DNA of 64,000 bases from an uncultured Methylobacillus sp. (GTDB taxonomy: Bacteria > Pseudomonadota > Gammaproteobacteria > Burkholderiales > Methylophilaceae). The position numbers and the translations under genes were made by a program. Where the stretch lies: NCBI GenBank assembly GCA_946478865.1, contig CAMLDO010000002.1, positions 124,001 to 188,000 of the forward strand. The letters run 5' to 3'. Below the pieces are notes generated by a model that saw nothing but the letters and a program-made list of their open reading frames with translations, did not search any database and was not told the DNA's origin. Position 1 is the first letter of the stretch; the number at the start of each line of letters is the position of its first letter. This document shows, piece after piece, positions 33,045 to 41,985 of this stretch.

Positions 33045-34259
33045 TCAAGGTACGGCTGAAATCACGTAAGAGTTACGAGCTTCTTCTTCCAATCGCTTCA
33101 CGTTGTTACCAGTCAAGGATTTGAGAAACTCCACAAGATCCTGCTTTTCCTGTTTAGTCAGCCCCAAGGGGCGGATAAGTGGATCCTTGTATGGATTCTC
33201 TTCCCCTCCCCTATCGTAAAAATCAACAACAGCTTCCAATGTAGGCATTGACCCGTCATGCATGTATGGTGCTGTGATTTCAACGTTTCTCAAGCTGGGA
33301 GTTTTATATTTCCAACTATCCTCAGGGTCATAAGTAATTTCAAATCGACCGACGTCATTTTTAGGAGTTTCGCTAGCCTTATCGAAATGGTTGCTCGCGA
33401 CATCAACCGCAATGCCAGGAGCAAGAGTTACATTGAAAGTTTTACTTTCAACCGTGTCATACATCATTTGACTCAATGCTTTATTGTTCTTGCTCCAACT
33501 GACGCCCAAATTATGAAATCCTTGGTCCGTGAATAAAGCATGGTCTTTACTGATGCTATGGCACGAGACACAGCCTCCCTTTCCGGAGAAAATGTAGAAT
33601 CCGCGGATTTCCCCTTTCGACAGAGCATTTGATTTACTTGCAAAGAACCATTGATCAAATCGTGAATTTGCAGAGCTCATCGTTCTTTCGTATGCAGCGA
33701 TAGCTTGGCTAATTCGCTCAATACTCGGGCCCTTGCCATTAAAAGTAGCTTCAAAGCTACCTTTATAGTCTGGCAACGAGTTAATTCTATCGAGCACATA
33801 ACCCAAGGAAGGGTTACCCATTTCATTTTCTGCAAGAAGAGGTCCAATGACCTGGTTTTCTAGCGTGGACTCTCTGCCATCATGAAAAAAATGTTTGTAA
33901 TAGCCCACGTTTAGAATAGTTGGCGCATTGCGTCTATTTGTCCGGCCTTCGATACCAACCGCGGTAGCCAATTCGTTTACAACAAACCCTTGCTCAGGCA
34001 CATGGCACATCGCGCATGAAATCGTATTGTTGTGCGACAGGCGGCGATCCATGAAAAGCTTTCTGCCTAACGCCACCTTTTCGTCCGTTATTGGGTTGTC
34101 TTCAGGCACTTCCATCTTTGGCAACCCATAATCGTCTGGATAGCTGGCCAAGCCCTTCGTATTACCCTCGCTTTGCTGCTTCCACGCAAACAGAAGCATC
34201 GCAATGACGAGGATGGCAGCACCTGAAAACACCCCTTTTTGTGAACTAAACTTACTCAA
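33045..34259 (-). CDS. mauG: MauG/cytochrome c peroxidase-family dihaem protein
   Basis: A 404-residue protein with an N-terminal membrane anchor or signal (residues 13-26) and two c-type haem sites, CAMCH (82-86) and CVSCH (230-234). KLFMDRRLSHNNTISC and NAPTILNVGYYKHFFHDGR are typical of the MauG/CcpA family. MauG proteins oxidise partner proteins to make cofactors. A mauG gene together with mtoX and a SCO gene is the known methanethiol oxidase arrangement, and a role in MtoX maturation has been proposed. The start is TTG, overlapping the SCO stop as TTGA and preceded by GGGGG; no better ATG exists before the anchor. Confidence 0.9.
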   Translation of the reverse strand: MSKFSSQKGVFSGAAILVIAMLLFAWKQQSEGNTKGLASYPDDYGLPKMEVPEDNPITDEKVALGRKLFMDRRLSHNNTISCAMCHVPEQGFVVNELATAVGIEGRTNRRNAPTILNVGYYKHFFHDGRESTLENQVIGPLLAENEMGNPSLGYVLDRINSLPDYKGSFEATFNGKGPSIERISQAIAAYERTMSSANSRFDQWFFASKSNALSKGEIRGFYIFSGKGGCVSCHSISKDHALFTDQGFHNLGVSWSKNNKALSQMMYDTVESKTFNVTLAPGIAVDVASNHFDKASETPKNDVGRFEITYDPEDSWKYKTPSLRNVEITAPYMHDGSMPTLEAVVDFYDRGGEENPYKDPLIRPLGLTKQEKQDLVEFLKSLTGNNVKRLEEEARNSYVISAVP

Positions 34260-35077
34260 CTTGCAAATCCCCCTGGCTTAAGTGTCAAGGTTTGTATGTC
34301 ATTAAGCAACACTTCCGGATCAAGGTACGGCGTTGAATAAATCTCTCTTACAAACCCTTGGGAATCAATCAGAAATACCTTCAATACATGCTGGTAGGAA
34401 AGAGTCTTTTGACCAGTCTTCTGATCAACTGCGATGTCTACGTTTTGGCCGAACGCATCTATTAGAGGAAGCAGTTCATTGACTGAGTTTGTAGTAAAAA
34501 ACTTCCACTCAACACCATCATTTTTCCCCGTGGAATGATGCATCTCATGATGCCCTTCATGCTCATGGTCCCCATGATGCTGGTCTTCGCCCCGCATTCT
34601 TTTTTCCATACCCGCCATCATCATCGGCGTATCCCGTTCAGGGTCAAAACTGATATTGACGAGACGTACTTGGTCGGCAGCTTTTAGGCTTTCCAATTTC
34701 GCTTTAACCGAATGGAAGACGGTGAGTGCGTATGGGCAACCATTCGCATCGGAACATCTTTCATAAAAAAATGTTAAGAGCGTTAACTTCCCTTGTGTGT
34801 GCTCTCTCAATGACACAGCTTCACCCTTGGTGTTCAGAACCTTGAAATCAGGGACTGCAAACACTTTTTGCAACTCATAGGAGCCAGGCTGTGGCAACTT
34901 TGAATTTGGGTTAATTACATTTACATTTTTAGCTAAAGAAGACTCTGCTTGGCTGGTCGGAGAGGAAGCATTTCCTGACCCTGCAATCAGCCAAACAGAG
35001 CTAAATATCGCCAAACCAAGCAGTAGTAATCCGAGGACTCGTACAAACGGTGACTGCGACCACATATTTCTATTCAT
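34256..35077 (-). CDS. SCO1/SenC-type copper chaperone with unusual copper site
   Basis: A 273-residue protein with an N-terminal membrane anchor (residues 13-33) and a thioredoxin-like SCO domain. SCO proteins deliver copper to periplasmic or membrane cupro-enzymes. The usual copper motif is CxxxC; here the cysteines are Cys108 and Cys114 in CSDANGCPYA, spaced by five residues. The distal ligand His230 (YQHVLKVFLID) is present. A His-rich loop, residues 167-181 (HHGDHEHEGHHEMHH), is inserted before it and could store copper. It lies between mtoX and mauG, so MtoX, a copper enzyme, is the probable client. Confidence 0.88.
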   Translation of the reverse strand: MNRNMWSQSPFVRVLGLLLLGLAIFSSVWLIAGSGNASSPTSQAESSLAKNVNVINPNSKLPQPGSYELQKVFAVPDFKVLNTKGEAVSLREHTQGKLTLLTFFYERCSDANGCPYALTVFHSVKAKLESLKAADQVRLVNISFDPERDTPMMMAGMEKRMRGEDQHHGDHEHEGHHEMHHSTGKNDGVEWKFFTTNSVNELLPLIDAFGQNVDIAVDQKTGQKTLSYQHVLKVFLIDSQGFVREIYSTPYLDPEVLLNDIQTLTLKPGGFAS

Positions 35078-35131
35078 CCTTTTGCCTAATTTGCGAACAT
35101 GGAGGAGATATATGAAAAAGACTAACTGAAC

Positions 35132-36475
35132 TTAATTACTTGCAACCTTGGTCTTCGGCTCTACAGTTGCTTGCAGAGGTTGAAGCGTCTTAAGGTCCCT
35201 AGCCTGGAACTTCATATGGTGTGCACGGCCGAGCTTGGCCTTGTAGAAGTCAATCTGGAAACCCAGCTTCAGCTCTTTGCCATCCCAGTTGTACATCTTG
35301 AGGAATTGCTCATCATCCTTTGCCTTCATGTCCCAGTTGGAAAGCAGGGATGTCGTGAAGTACACACGCTTGCCATCAAAGCTAGGCGAAACCATGTTTA
35401 CCTGGGAGCCGATCTTCTTGGAGTAGACCTCCTTCGGTGCTAGAGGATTGGTCATATCCCAGAAGCGTGCCGTGCCGTCCATGAAGGTATTGATCCACAT
35501 ACCCTTGCCGTCAGATTGCAAAGCGATATCAACAGGCAACGGAATCTTTGCAGGATCGCCAATAGTGCCGACATTATGTTGTTGCCACTCACCCTTATCA
35601 TCTTGCTTGTAAACATAGATGTTGGAAGTGAGTGCAGTTGTAGTAACAGCCCAGTTATCACCTGGCTTGAACGACCAACGGGCTTCAAGTGCTGCACCCG
35701 GGGTATTGAAGACCTTCAGCGGCTTCATGGACTTGTAATCCCACATCACAGTGGTATTACCGAACTCCTTCATGGCGTCCTTATCCTTGACCAGCTTGCC
35801 AAGGTCAGCCATGTAATTGTTCCAACCCGTAAATGCCGTGGTCAGCATTGCATTCTTGTTCGGGTTGATTGCAACATCGTAGCCAAAACCATCGCCGCCA
35901 TTTTCAGTTGGCATCGGGTATGTAGCCACATACTCACCGGAGTTTGAGTAAACAGCCAGCCCTGTCTTGCCGCCATGGTCCTTAGCATTGGACAGGGCTG
36001 CGACTACCATGCGCCCAGGAGTAGCATAGAAAGTGTGCGGGCCAACCAAACCGGTCTTGGGAACAAAGTCGGTAAGAGTTTTAACCAGCTTGGGTTTGGA
36101 CGGGTTTGTAGCAACGTCAAAGATGAAAATCTTGTTGCTATCCAACGCGCCTGCCCACATGTACTTACGGTCATCCGTAAAGCCCATGTGGTGAGCTTCG
36201 CCTCGACCGCCAACCGAGGCAGTAGCGATCACCTTGCCGTAAGTCTTGGATTTAGGATTAACGTCGACGGTAACCAACTTATCGGACTCGTCACCAATAC
36301 CCTTAACACCAAGAGTCCAGACATAGACAAAGTCTTCTTGACCCTTAACGAGGGGAGTAAACGGTGAACAGCTTGTTTCATCCGCGTGCGCGACGGGCAG
36401 TGACACGAGTGCCAAGCCAAGAACTGCTACTTGCGTAATGTTGCGAACAGCTACCACACTCTTTTTTAGCTTCAC
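35132..36475 (-). CDS. mtoX: Methanethiol oxidase (SBP56 family)
   Basis: MtoX converts methanethiol, oxygen and water to formaldehyde, hydrogen sulfide and hydrogen peroxide. The 447-residue protein has a signal peptide (residues 1-31, ending PVAHA), which marks the periplasmic bacterial enzyme, and the selenium-binding-protein 56 beta-propeller. Conserved His clusters that may bind copper are GEAHHMGF (95-96), VGPHTFY (147) and GRAHHMKF near the C-terminus; Cys36 follows the cleavage site. The downstream SCO and mauG genes support this call over a generic SBP56 label. A sigma-54 promoter lies 110 bases upstream of the ATG. Confidence 0.92.
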   Translation of the reverse strand: MKLKKSVVAVRNITQVAVLGLALVSLPVAHADETSCSPFTPLVKGQEDFVYVWTLGVKGIGDESDKLVTVDVNPKSKTYGKVIATASVGGRGEAHHMGFTDDRKYMWAGALDSNKIFIFDVATNPSKPKLVKTLTDFVPKTGLVGPHTFYATPGRMVVAALSNAKDHGGKTGLAVYSNSGEYVATYPMPTENGGDGFGYDVAINPNKNAMLTTAFTGWNNYMADLGKLVKDKDAMKEFGNTTVMWDYKSMKPLKVFNTPGAALEARWSFKPGDNWAVTTTALTSNIYVYKQDDKGEWQQHNVGTIGDPAKIPLPVDIALQSDGKGMWINTFMDGTARFWDMTNPLAPKEVYSKKIGSQVNMVSPSFDGKRVYFTTSLLSNWDMKAKDDEQFLKMYNWDGKELKLGFQIDFYKAKLGRAHHMKFQARDLKTLQPLQATVEPKTKVASN

Positions 36476-36584
36476 TTTGAATTCTCCTTTGGATTCAAAT
36501 TAGTTTTCATTACTTCCCAAGCTTTCTGTTTGGCCCTTTTCCCAAATTTCTTGTTACTCGGGCTCGCTTCGGCAGAAATTAATA

Positions 36585-36600
36585 TGCAACCAGCATGCCA
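36585..36600 (-). promoter_or_regulatory. Sigma-54 promoter of mtoX
   Basis: The minus strand reads TGGCATGCTGGTTGCA, one mismatch from TGGCAC-N5-TTGCW, with the essential GG and GC at correct spacing. Transcription should begin near 36573, leaving a leader of about 98 bases. Confidence 0.75.
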
Positions 36601-36716
36601 ATAAATCTATTTATTTGATTTATTTAGGATTTTATTAAATCAATATGCATTAAATGATATTTCTTATGTTTTATCAGCCATTGCTGACACATCAAGTAGA
36701 GAAAACCGCCTTTCCA

Positions 36717-36734
36717 TATGCTAAAAATGTCACA
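36717..36734 (-). promoter_or_regulatory. Candidate activator site upstream of mtoX
   Basis: The minus strand reads TGTGACATTTTTAGCATA; the preceding bases extend the match to AGTGTGACAT, which is also found upstream of soxC. It is centred about 125 bases before the -24 element, roughly five helical turns further out than the sites at osmC, soxC and sqr. It lies just past the lpd stop codon. Confidence 0.45.
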
Positions 36735-36741
36735 CTGGGTT

Positions 36742-38196
36742 TTAGTCATTCTTTTTTTTGCGAATGTATAGATCGGTGATGGTTTCTTCTTTGATCTCAG
36801 CCGCGAAACAAACCGTTTCAGAGAGTGTAGGGTGGGCATGAATTGTGATTCCCAAACTTCTGGCGTCGGCCCCCATTTCGATGGCTAGTGCTGTTTCTGC
36901 CAACAGCTCCCCAGCATTCGGTCCTACAATCCCGGCACCAATCAATCGATCTGTTGCTGCATCGAAAATCAGCTTTGTTAAGCCCTCAGTTCGAGCAATG
37001 CTGATAGCACGCCCACTCGCAGCCCATGGAAATGAAGCTTTTTCTATATGGAAACCTTTGAGCGCTGCTTCCGTTTCGGTCATGCCAACCCAAGCCACTT
37101 CAGGATCCGTATACGCTACTGCAGGAATCACAGAGGCTTGAAACTCCACATCCTTTCCAGCGATGACTTCGGCTGCAATTTTTCCTTCATGTGTCGCTTT
37201 ATGAGCAAGCATCGGCTGGCCTACAATGTCGCCAATTGCAAAGATATTCTCGGCATTGGTCCTGAGTTGTTTATCCACTTGGATAAACCCACGATCATCG
37301 ACGTGGATGCCAGCGTTCTCCACTCCAATACTTTTACTGTTCGGCCGGCGACCAATGGCAACAAGTATCCGATCGTAAACCTGCACCTCTACGCCTCCTG
37401 GCCCCTCAAGAGTTACATGGATACCGTCTGCGCTAGGTTTAATTTCACCAACCTTGGTCTTAAGAAGTATTCGTTCGAATCTCTTTTCCATCCTTTTTTG
37501 CAGCGGACGCACCAGATCGCGATCACATCCTGGCATCAAGCCATCACCTAGCTCAACAACACTTACCTGACTTCCAAAAGCGTCGTAGACCGTACCTAAC
37601 TCCAATCCAATGATTCCACCGCCAATAACCAGTAACCGTTGTGGAATTTCCTCAAGTTCCAACGCGTCAGTGGAATCCATAATCCGAGGATCTTCGGGCA
37701 AACCAGGAATTTGAATCGGATGAGATCCCGCTGCAATGATTGCATGCTGAAAATTGACAATAGTCACATCGCCATTTTGAGCCTTGACCTCAAGTTGATG
37801 TCGGCTAAGAAATTTACCAATGCCTGATAATGTAGTTACTTGGCGTTGCTGTGCCATGTGGCTAAGACCATTGGTAAGTTGCCCAATGACTCCATGTTCC
37901 TTCCAGGCACGCAAGTCACTTAAATCTAGTTCTGGCTTACCGAATCTAACGCCGTGCTTACTCATTTCTTCTGCTTCAGTAATCACTTTTGCCGCGTGCA
38001 GTAATGCTTTAGATGGAATGCATCCCATATTGAGACACACACCGCCTAACGCCTTCCCGCGCTCAACCAACACAACCTGCTTACCAAGATCCGAAGCTCG
38101 AAAAGCTGCGGTGTAACCGCCTGGGCCTGCTCCCAACACGACTACTTCAGTATCTAAACTTGCTACTGCAGGATTACCTGTTTCATTGGTGGACAT
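36742..38196 (-). CDS. lpd: Dihydrolipoyl dehydrogenase
   Basis: A 484-residue flavoprotein that oxidises dihydrolipoyl groups with NAD+, or reduces lipoyl groups with NADH. It shows the FAD fold VVVLGAGPGGYTAAFRA near residue 20, the redox disulfide GGVCLNMGCIPSKALLHA near residue 52, the NAD fold VIGGGIIGLELG near residue 190, and the catalytic His-Glu in HAHPTLSETV near residue 455. There is no fused lipoyl domain. It is the last gene of the osmC-to-lpd operon. No 2-oxoacid dehydrogenase or glycine cleavage P or T protein is present, so its partner is probably the GcvH-like carrier in the same operon. Confidence 0.95.
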   Translation of the reverse strand: MSTNETGNPAVASLDTEVVVLGAGPGGYTAAFRASDLGKQVVLVERGKALGGVCLNMGCIPSKALLHAAKVITEAEEMSKHGVRFGKPELDLSDLRAWKEHGVIGQLTNGLSHMAQQRQVTTLSGIGKFLSRHQLEVKAQNGDVTIVNFQHAIIAAGSHPIQIPGLPEDPRIMDSTDALELEEIPQRLLVIGGGIIGLELGTVYDAFGSQVSVVELGDGLMPGCDRDLVRPLQKRMEKRFERILLKTKVGEIKPSADGIHVTLEGPGGVEVQVYDRILVAIGRRPNSKSIGVENAGIHVDDRGFIQVDKQLRTNAENIFAIGDIVGQPMLAHKATHEGKIAAEVIAGKDVEFQASVIPAVAYTDPEVAWVGMTETEAALKGFHIEKASFPWAASGRAISIARTEGLTKLIFDAATDRLIGAGIVGPNAGELLAETALAIEMGADARSLGITIHAHPTLSETVCFAAEIKEETITDLYIRKKKND

Positions 38197-38253
38197 ATCA
38201 AAGACTCTCCTACTTCAATTCAAAAACTGCTATTGCTATTCGCTGCAGCAACC

Positions 38254-39207
38254 TCAAGCCAATACAGGAGATGCCAAAACATTCGATGCCTGCAGATCTG
38301 CATGGTAAGAAGACCGCACCATTGGGCCGCTGGCGGTATGACTAAAGCCCAACTCATCAGCCATTCGTTTAAATTCCTCGAACACTTCCGGTTTTAAATA
38401 GCGTGCAACCGGTAGATGTCCTGATGAGGGCTGCAAATACTGTCCGATCGTGAGCATTTCTACTCCGCTACCTCTCAGATCTCGCATTACTTGCAAAACC
38501 TCTTCATCCGTTTCACCAACACCAACCATCAAGCCTGACTTAGTTTTCACTTCGGGATATAAGGCTTTGAACTCTTTAAGGAGAAGCAATGAGTGCTGAT
38601 AGTCTGCCCCCGGCCTCACCTGTTTGTACAAACGAGGTACGGTCTCAAGGTTGTGATTCAGCACGTCAGGTAATGACTTGCCTAGGATGTGTATGGCTTT
38701 CGCTAATCGGCCCCTGAAGTCAGGAACCAAAGTTTCAATCTTCGTGGCCGGAGAAGACTTACGCACTGCATCTATACAGTTGACGAAATGTTGAGCGCCA
38801 CCGTCTCGAAGATCGTCCCTATCGACACTCGTGATGACGGCATATCGAAGATTCATCAATCCGATAGTGCGAGCCAAATTTGAAGGCTCTTCAATATCTG
38901 GCGGTAGTGGCCGCCCATGAGCCACATCGCAAAAGGGGCACCGGCGCGTACACATATCGCCCAAGATCATGAATGTGGCCGTACCACGGCTAAAGCACTC
39001 ACCGATATTCGGGCATGAGGCCTCTTCGCAAACCGTGTGAAGATTATTTTCTCGAAGAGTCCTTTTGATCTCTCGATATCCTGGCCCATGCGGTATTTGC
39101 ATGCGTATCCATTCAGGCTTATGCAATGGATCAACCGGCACGACCTTGATCGGTATACGCGCCGTCTTTTCTGCTCCCTTTTCCTTAAGCGGCGTAGAGG
39201 TGTTCAT
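38254..39207 (-). CDS. lipA: Lipoyl synthase
   Basis: LipA inserts two sulfur atoms into protein-bound octanoyl groups. The 317-residue radical SAM enzyme has the auxiliary cluster motif [12 protein letters not shown], the SAM cluster motif CTRRCPFC and the C-terminal VRSSYHAD segment. The frame is open to 39285, but the ATG at 39207 follows a GGAGGAG ribosome site at about 4-6 bases and gives the family length. It overlaps lipB by 23 bases. As a second, island-borne copy beside a lipoyl carrier, it is probably dedicated to that carrier; a housekeeping copy elsewhere is expected but not visible. Confidence 0.94.
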   Translation of the reverse strand: MNTSTPLKEKGAEKTARIPIKVVPVDPLHKPEWIRMQIPHGPGYREIKRTLRENNLHTVCEEASCPNIGECFSRGTATFMILGDMCTRRCPFCDVAHGRPLPPDIEEPSNLARTIGLMNLRYAVITSVDRDDLRDGGAQHFVNCIDAVRKSSPATKIETLVPDFRGRLAKAIHILGKSLPDVLNHNLETVPRLYKQVRPGADYQHSLLLLKEFKALYPEVKTKSGLMVGVGETDEEVLQVMRDLRGSGVEMLTIGQYLQPSSGHLPVARYLKPEVFEEFKRMADELGFSHTASGPMVRSSYHADLQASNVLASPVLA

Positions 39208-39850
39208 TAGCTCCTCCTTGCCCTGCATAAATCCTGCTTGATACATTCGAAACCAATAGATGAGCAATTTCAGCCATGGAGGCATCCACCCCTAAACTTT
39301 TTAGTTGAGTCATCACCAAGCCTTTGTAACCACAAGGATCAATATCGCAAAATGGGGACAAATCCATATCCACGTTTAAGCTAATTCCGTGATAACAAAA
39401 GCCATTTCTTAACCGCAGCCCTAGTGAAGCTATTTTTTCGCGATTCACGTAAACGCCAGGAGCATCAGGGAGCAACTCCCCTTGTATATGAAATCCGCTT
39501 AGCACATCCAATACTGAGCATTCGATCTGATTGGTAAGCTCTTTTACGCCAATATTCAGTCGACTAAGATCAAGGAGAAGGTAAAGGACTAATTGCCCAG
39601 GACCGTGATAAGTGATGTTGCCGCCACGATCTGTAGCGACCAAGGGAATATCCTGCCGTGTTGGTGGGCATATATTTCTACCATTCAACCCAACCGTATA
39701 AACAGGGAAATGCTCTGTAACCCAAAACTCATCAGGAGTTTCACTACCTCGAGCGGTAGTGAATTCCTTCATGGCTGACCAAATATTGGCATACCTAGAA
39801 ATGCCTAATTCGCGTATCAGAACTGGGTACTGATTTTCATGCTTTGCCAT
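39185..39850 (-). CDS. lipB: Lipoyl(octanoyl) transferase
   Basis: LipB moves octanoyl from acyl-carrier protein to the lysine of a lipoyl domain, before LipA acts. The 221-residue protein has [20 protein letters not shown] near residue 75, the catalytic Lys in [17 protein letters not shown], and the catalytic Cys in [12 protein letters not shown] near residue 170. It lies 30 bases after the GcvH-like gene and overlaps lipA, giving a carrier-LipB-LipA-Lpd order that would suffice to make and recycle one lipoylated carrier. Confidence 0.94.
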   Translation of the reverse strand: MAKHENQYPVLIRELGISRYANIWSAMKEFTTARGSETPDEFWVTEHFPVYTVGLNGRNICPPTRQDIPLVATDRGGNITYHGPGQLVLYLLLDLSRLNIGVKELTNQIECSVLDVLSGFHIQGELLPDAPGVYVNREKIASLGLRLRNGFCYHGISLNVDMDLSPFCDIDPCGYKGLVMTQLKSLGVDASMAEIAHLLVSNVSSRIYAGQGGANEHLYAA

Positions 39851-39880
39851 GATTACAATCCAGGCAATTTACCCACTGAG

Positions 39881-40264
39881 TTATTCACCAATACTTTTGC
39901 GATACTGGTCTGAACTCATCAACTGAGCTATTTCAGTGGGATTAGATAACCGGATCCGAGCGATCCAACCTTTACCGTAAGGATCATCATTCAAGTTAAA
40001 TGGCTCAGCTTTAAGACTGGTATTCAGTTCAACGACTACTCCGCTTGCCGGAGCAATCAGGTCAGATACAGTTTTCCTAGATTCCACCGTGCCGCATGAG
40101 ACTCCTCCGCTAATCATGCTTCCTTGAGGTGGGGCGCCGAGTTCGACGATATCTCCCAAGGTATCTTGGGCAAAAAACGTAATGCCAATAAGTGCCTCGT
40201 CATCCGACTTCATCAGCAACCAGGTATGTTCTTTGTGATACAAGCAATCGACGGGATATGTCAT
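39881..40264 (-). CDS. GcvH-like lipoyl carrier protein
   Basis: A 127-residue single lipoyl domain. The lipoylation block is GTVESRKTVSDLIAPASG with Lys64, where classical GcvH has ESVKAVSDLYAPVSG. DCLYHKEHTWL at the N-terminus, and DPYGKGWIARIRLSNP near the C-terminus, match the H-protein fold. Cys57, seven residues before the lipoyl Lys, and Cys7 are not typical of GcvH. No gcvT or gcvP is nearby, so it resembles the lipoate-binding proteins (LbpA) of sulfur oxidisers more than a glycine-cleavage protein. The ATG at 40264 follows GAGGTG; a TTG at 40288 is in frame but lacks such a site. Confidence 0.87.
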   Translation of the reverse strand: MTYPVDCLYHKEHTWLLMKSDDEALIGITFFAQDTLGDIVELGAPPQGSMISGGVSCGTVESRKTVSDLIAPASGVVVELNTSLKAEPFNLNDDPYGKGWIARIRLSNPTEIAQLMSSDQYRKSIGE

Positions 40265-40294
40265 TTCTGTCACCTCTTTAAATTCCAATTCAGA

Positions 40295-40329
40295 CTTTAG
40301 GAGGAGCTAATTTGAGGCTCCTCCTAAAG
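40295..40329. other. Intercistronic hairpin before the GcvH-like gene
   Basis: CTTTAGGAGGAGC, a 9-base loop, then GCTCCTCCTAAAG: 13 perfect pairs, starting 3 bases after the rhodanese stop. No T-run follows on the minus strand, so it is probably an mRNA stability or processing element, not a terminator. The arms contain GGAGGAG and its complement, so a ribosome-binding-like sequence is sequestered. Confidence 0.55.
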
Positions 40330-40332
40330 CTA

Positions 40333-40719
40333 TTAATCAATTACTACCTTGTACCCAGCACCCTTCCATGCCTCGAATCCTCCTGACATCGAAGTTACTG
40401 TTTGATAGCCAAGGGTCCTGAGGCTTTGAGCTGCAAGTGCGCTTCTGGCGCCAGACTTGCAATACACGATCATTTTTGATGATCGATCGAACAACGCAGG
40501 GTTGCCCCCAGGATTCATAGGGTCGGTTTTAAACTCCAATACACCTCGAGGAACATTGATGGCCCCCTCCAAATGCCCCTGAGAAAACTCTTCGGGCTCA
40601 CGCACATCGATCAGCATTGGAGATGTTTGCTTAATAATTTCTGAAACCTGATGTACATCGGCCTCTGAAATTTCCAATTTAGCAATTGCCACTAATTGTT
40701 GAGTTGTCAGGATTTCCAT
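40333..40719 (-). CDS. Rhodanese-domain sulfurtransferase
   Basis: A 128-residue single rhodanese domain that would carry sulfane sulfur as a Cys persulfide in the cytoplasm. The entry motif LIDVREPEEFSQGHLEGAINVPRG lies at residues 36-59 in parts, and the active site VYCKSGARSA places the catalytic Cys at residue 87. It has no signal peptide. It lies between the fadL-type gene (12 bases) and the GcvH-like gene in the osmC operon, which suggests transfer of sulfur to or from the lipoyl carrier or OsmC; that link is inference. Confidence 0.92.
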   Translation of the reverse strand: MEILTTQQLVAIAKLEISEADVHQVSEIIKQTSPMLIDVREPEEFSQGHLEGAINVPRGVLEFKTDPMNPGGNPALFDRSSKMIVYCKSGARSALAAQSLRTLGYQTVTSMSGGFEAWKGAGYKVVID

Positions 40720-40731
40720 TTTTGCTAACCC

Positions 40732-41949
40732 CTATTTGAAGCTCCATGTCAGCCCAGCACCCAACTGCCAAGTACTGGCGTTAACACGTGAGTTGCCAAT
40801 ATCGTCCTTGTTTTCCAAGGCGAAAGCCGCATGGGAGTCAAAGGAGATTTTGTCGGTGAGTTGATAGCCGAAGCCTGCAGAAACTTGATGCTCCCAAATT
40901 GCCTCGGCATTAGTTGCTTGGAAATATTGAACAACCGATGGGGTTAAGGGGACAGTCGCGCCGTTATAAGCAAAAGACGGTACCCCGGCGATGCTCGAAC
41001 CTACGCTACGTTTGATAGGATCTCGAGCATAGCTATAGCCTACGCGCCACTTAGCAGCCCCAGTCGTTAATTGCGCACCCATCGCGTACACGGTCTGATC
41101 GCGATAAATATCTTCATAAAGGTCAGCGCTGGACCAGTCCTTATAGATAATGTCCGCGCTGATGAGTAAGTTACCGCCCAGCAGGCTGTTGTTGGAGATC
41201 CCTACCGCAAATTCTTGAGGTTGCTCAACATCAACCGACCAGAACCTTCCCTTGCCGGGGCCAATTGGAGCACCATTGTCTACAAACCTATCGTATTCAA
41301 TTTTGAGAGGGCTTCGATAGTAAGCACCAAAGCTAGTGGCCCCAGCTTGGTACTTGGCACCGACTGTTCCCCTAAATCCGAATCCATGAGTAGACGCAGT
41401 TGCGGAAGACAGAGACATCTGCAGAAAGCCATTTGCGAGCGTGGCCATCGCACCGAGAGATAGATTCTCAGTAACCTTGTAGCCAAGGCCAGCATTAGCG
41501 TTAAACACCAACAGTTCGGAATTAGGATCCAGGCTACCGTTCACATCTCGGAAATCAGAACCGATCCCCGACTGAGCAGTTAAACCGATACCTGCAACAA
41601 GGTTCGGGCTAAATGCTTGAGTGATTGCCACGGTGGGCACGAGGTACTGGTCAGCATTTGAACGGCTGGACCAGGCTACCCCTGTATCACCGCCGTTATG
41701 CTTCACATGTACATCGGGGCGATAATAGGTAGCACCAAAGGAAACCGTTGTACCTTCGTTATACTCTGTGAGGGTAGCGGGATTGCCAAATACAGCTGCA
41801 GCTCCCTCAATCGTGCGTGCCACGCTTGCGCCACCCATACCACCGGTAGCAGGTAGCATTGTGTTATTCAAATCCGTACCATAATTTGCTGCGTTTGCAG
41901 TTGGAATTCCAATTGCCAAACAAGCAAGGCCCCCTAGAATTTTTTTCAT
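40732..41949 (-). CDS. FadL/OmpP1/TodX-family outer-membrane transporter
   Basis: A 405-residue outer-membrane beta-barrel with a signal peptide (KKILGGLACLAIGIPTANAA) and the family opening NNTMLPATGGMGGASVARTIEGAAAVFGNPATL, here seen in parts. Alternating amphipathic strands run to the C-terminal WSFK, which fits a barrel end with an aromatic residue. FadL-type channels pass hydrophobic small molecules. In this operon an uptake role for methanethiol or a related hydrophobic sulfur compound such as dimethyl sulfide is plausible but unproven. Confidence 0.9.
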   Translation of the reverse strand: MKKILGGLACLAIGIPTANAANYGTDLNNTMLPATGGMGGASVARTIEGAAAVFGNPATLTEYNEGTTVSFGATYYRPDVHVKHNGGDTGVAWSSRSNADQYLVPTVAITQAFSPNLVAGIGLTAQSGIGSDFRDVNGSLDPNSELLVFNANAGLGYKVTENLSLGAMATLANGFLQMSLSSATASTHGFGFRGTVGAKYQAGATSFGAYYRSPLKIEYDRFVDNGAPIGPGKGRFWSVDVEQPQEFAVGISNNSLLGGNLLISADIIYKDWSSADLYEDIYRDQTVYAMGAQLTTGAAKWRVGYSYARDPIKRSVGSSIAGVPSFAYNGATVPLTPSVVQYFQATNAEAIWEHQVSAGFGYQLTDKISFDSHAAFALENKDDIGNSRVNASTWQLGAGLTWSFK

Positions 41950-41985
41950 TTAATACTCCCAAATTCAATTAGTGAATGAGCTGCT

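Noticed and set aside
36624..36839. 71-codon frame across the mtoX upstream region and the lpd end
   Set aside because: It straddles the lpd stop and the candidate activator site, has no family marks, and the sigma-54 elements explain the region better.
39208..39285. Longer N-terminus for LipA
   Set aside because: It would overlap lipB by about 100 bases, while the ATG at 39207 follows a GGAGGAG site and fits the family length.
39881..40264. Glycine cleavage H protein in the ordinary sense
   Set aside because: No gcvT or gcvP is present, the lipoyl block differs from GcvH, and all operon neighbours are sulfur or lipoyl genes.
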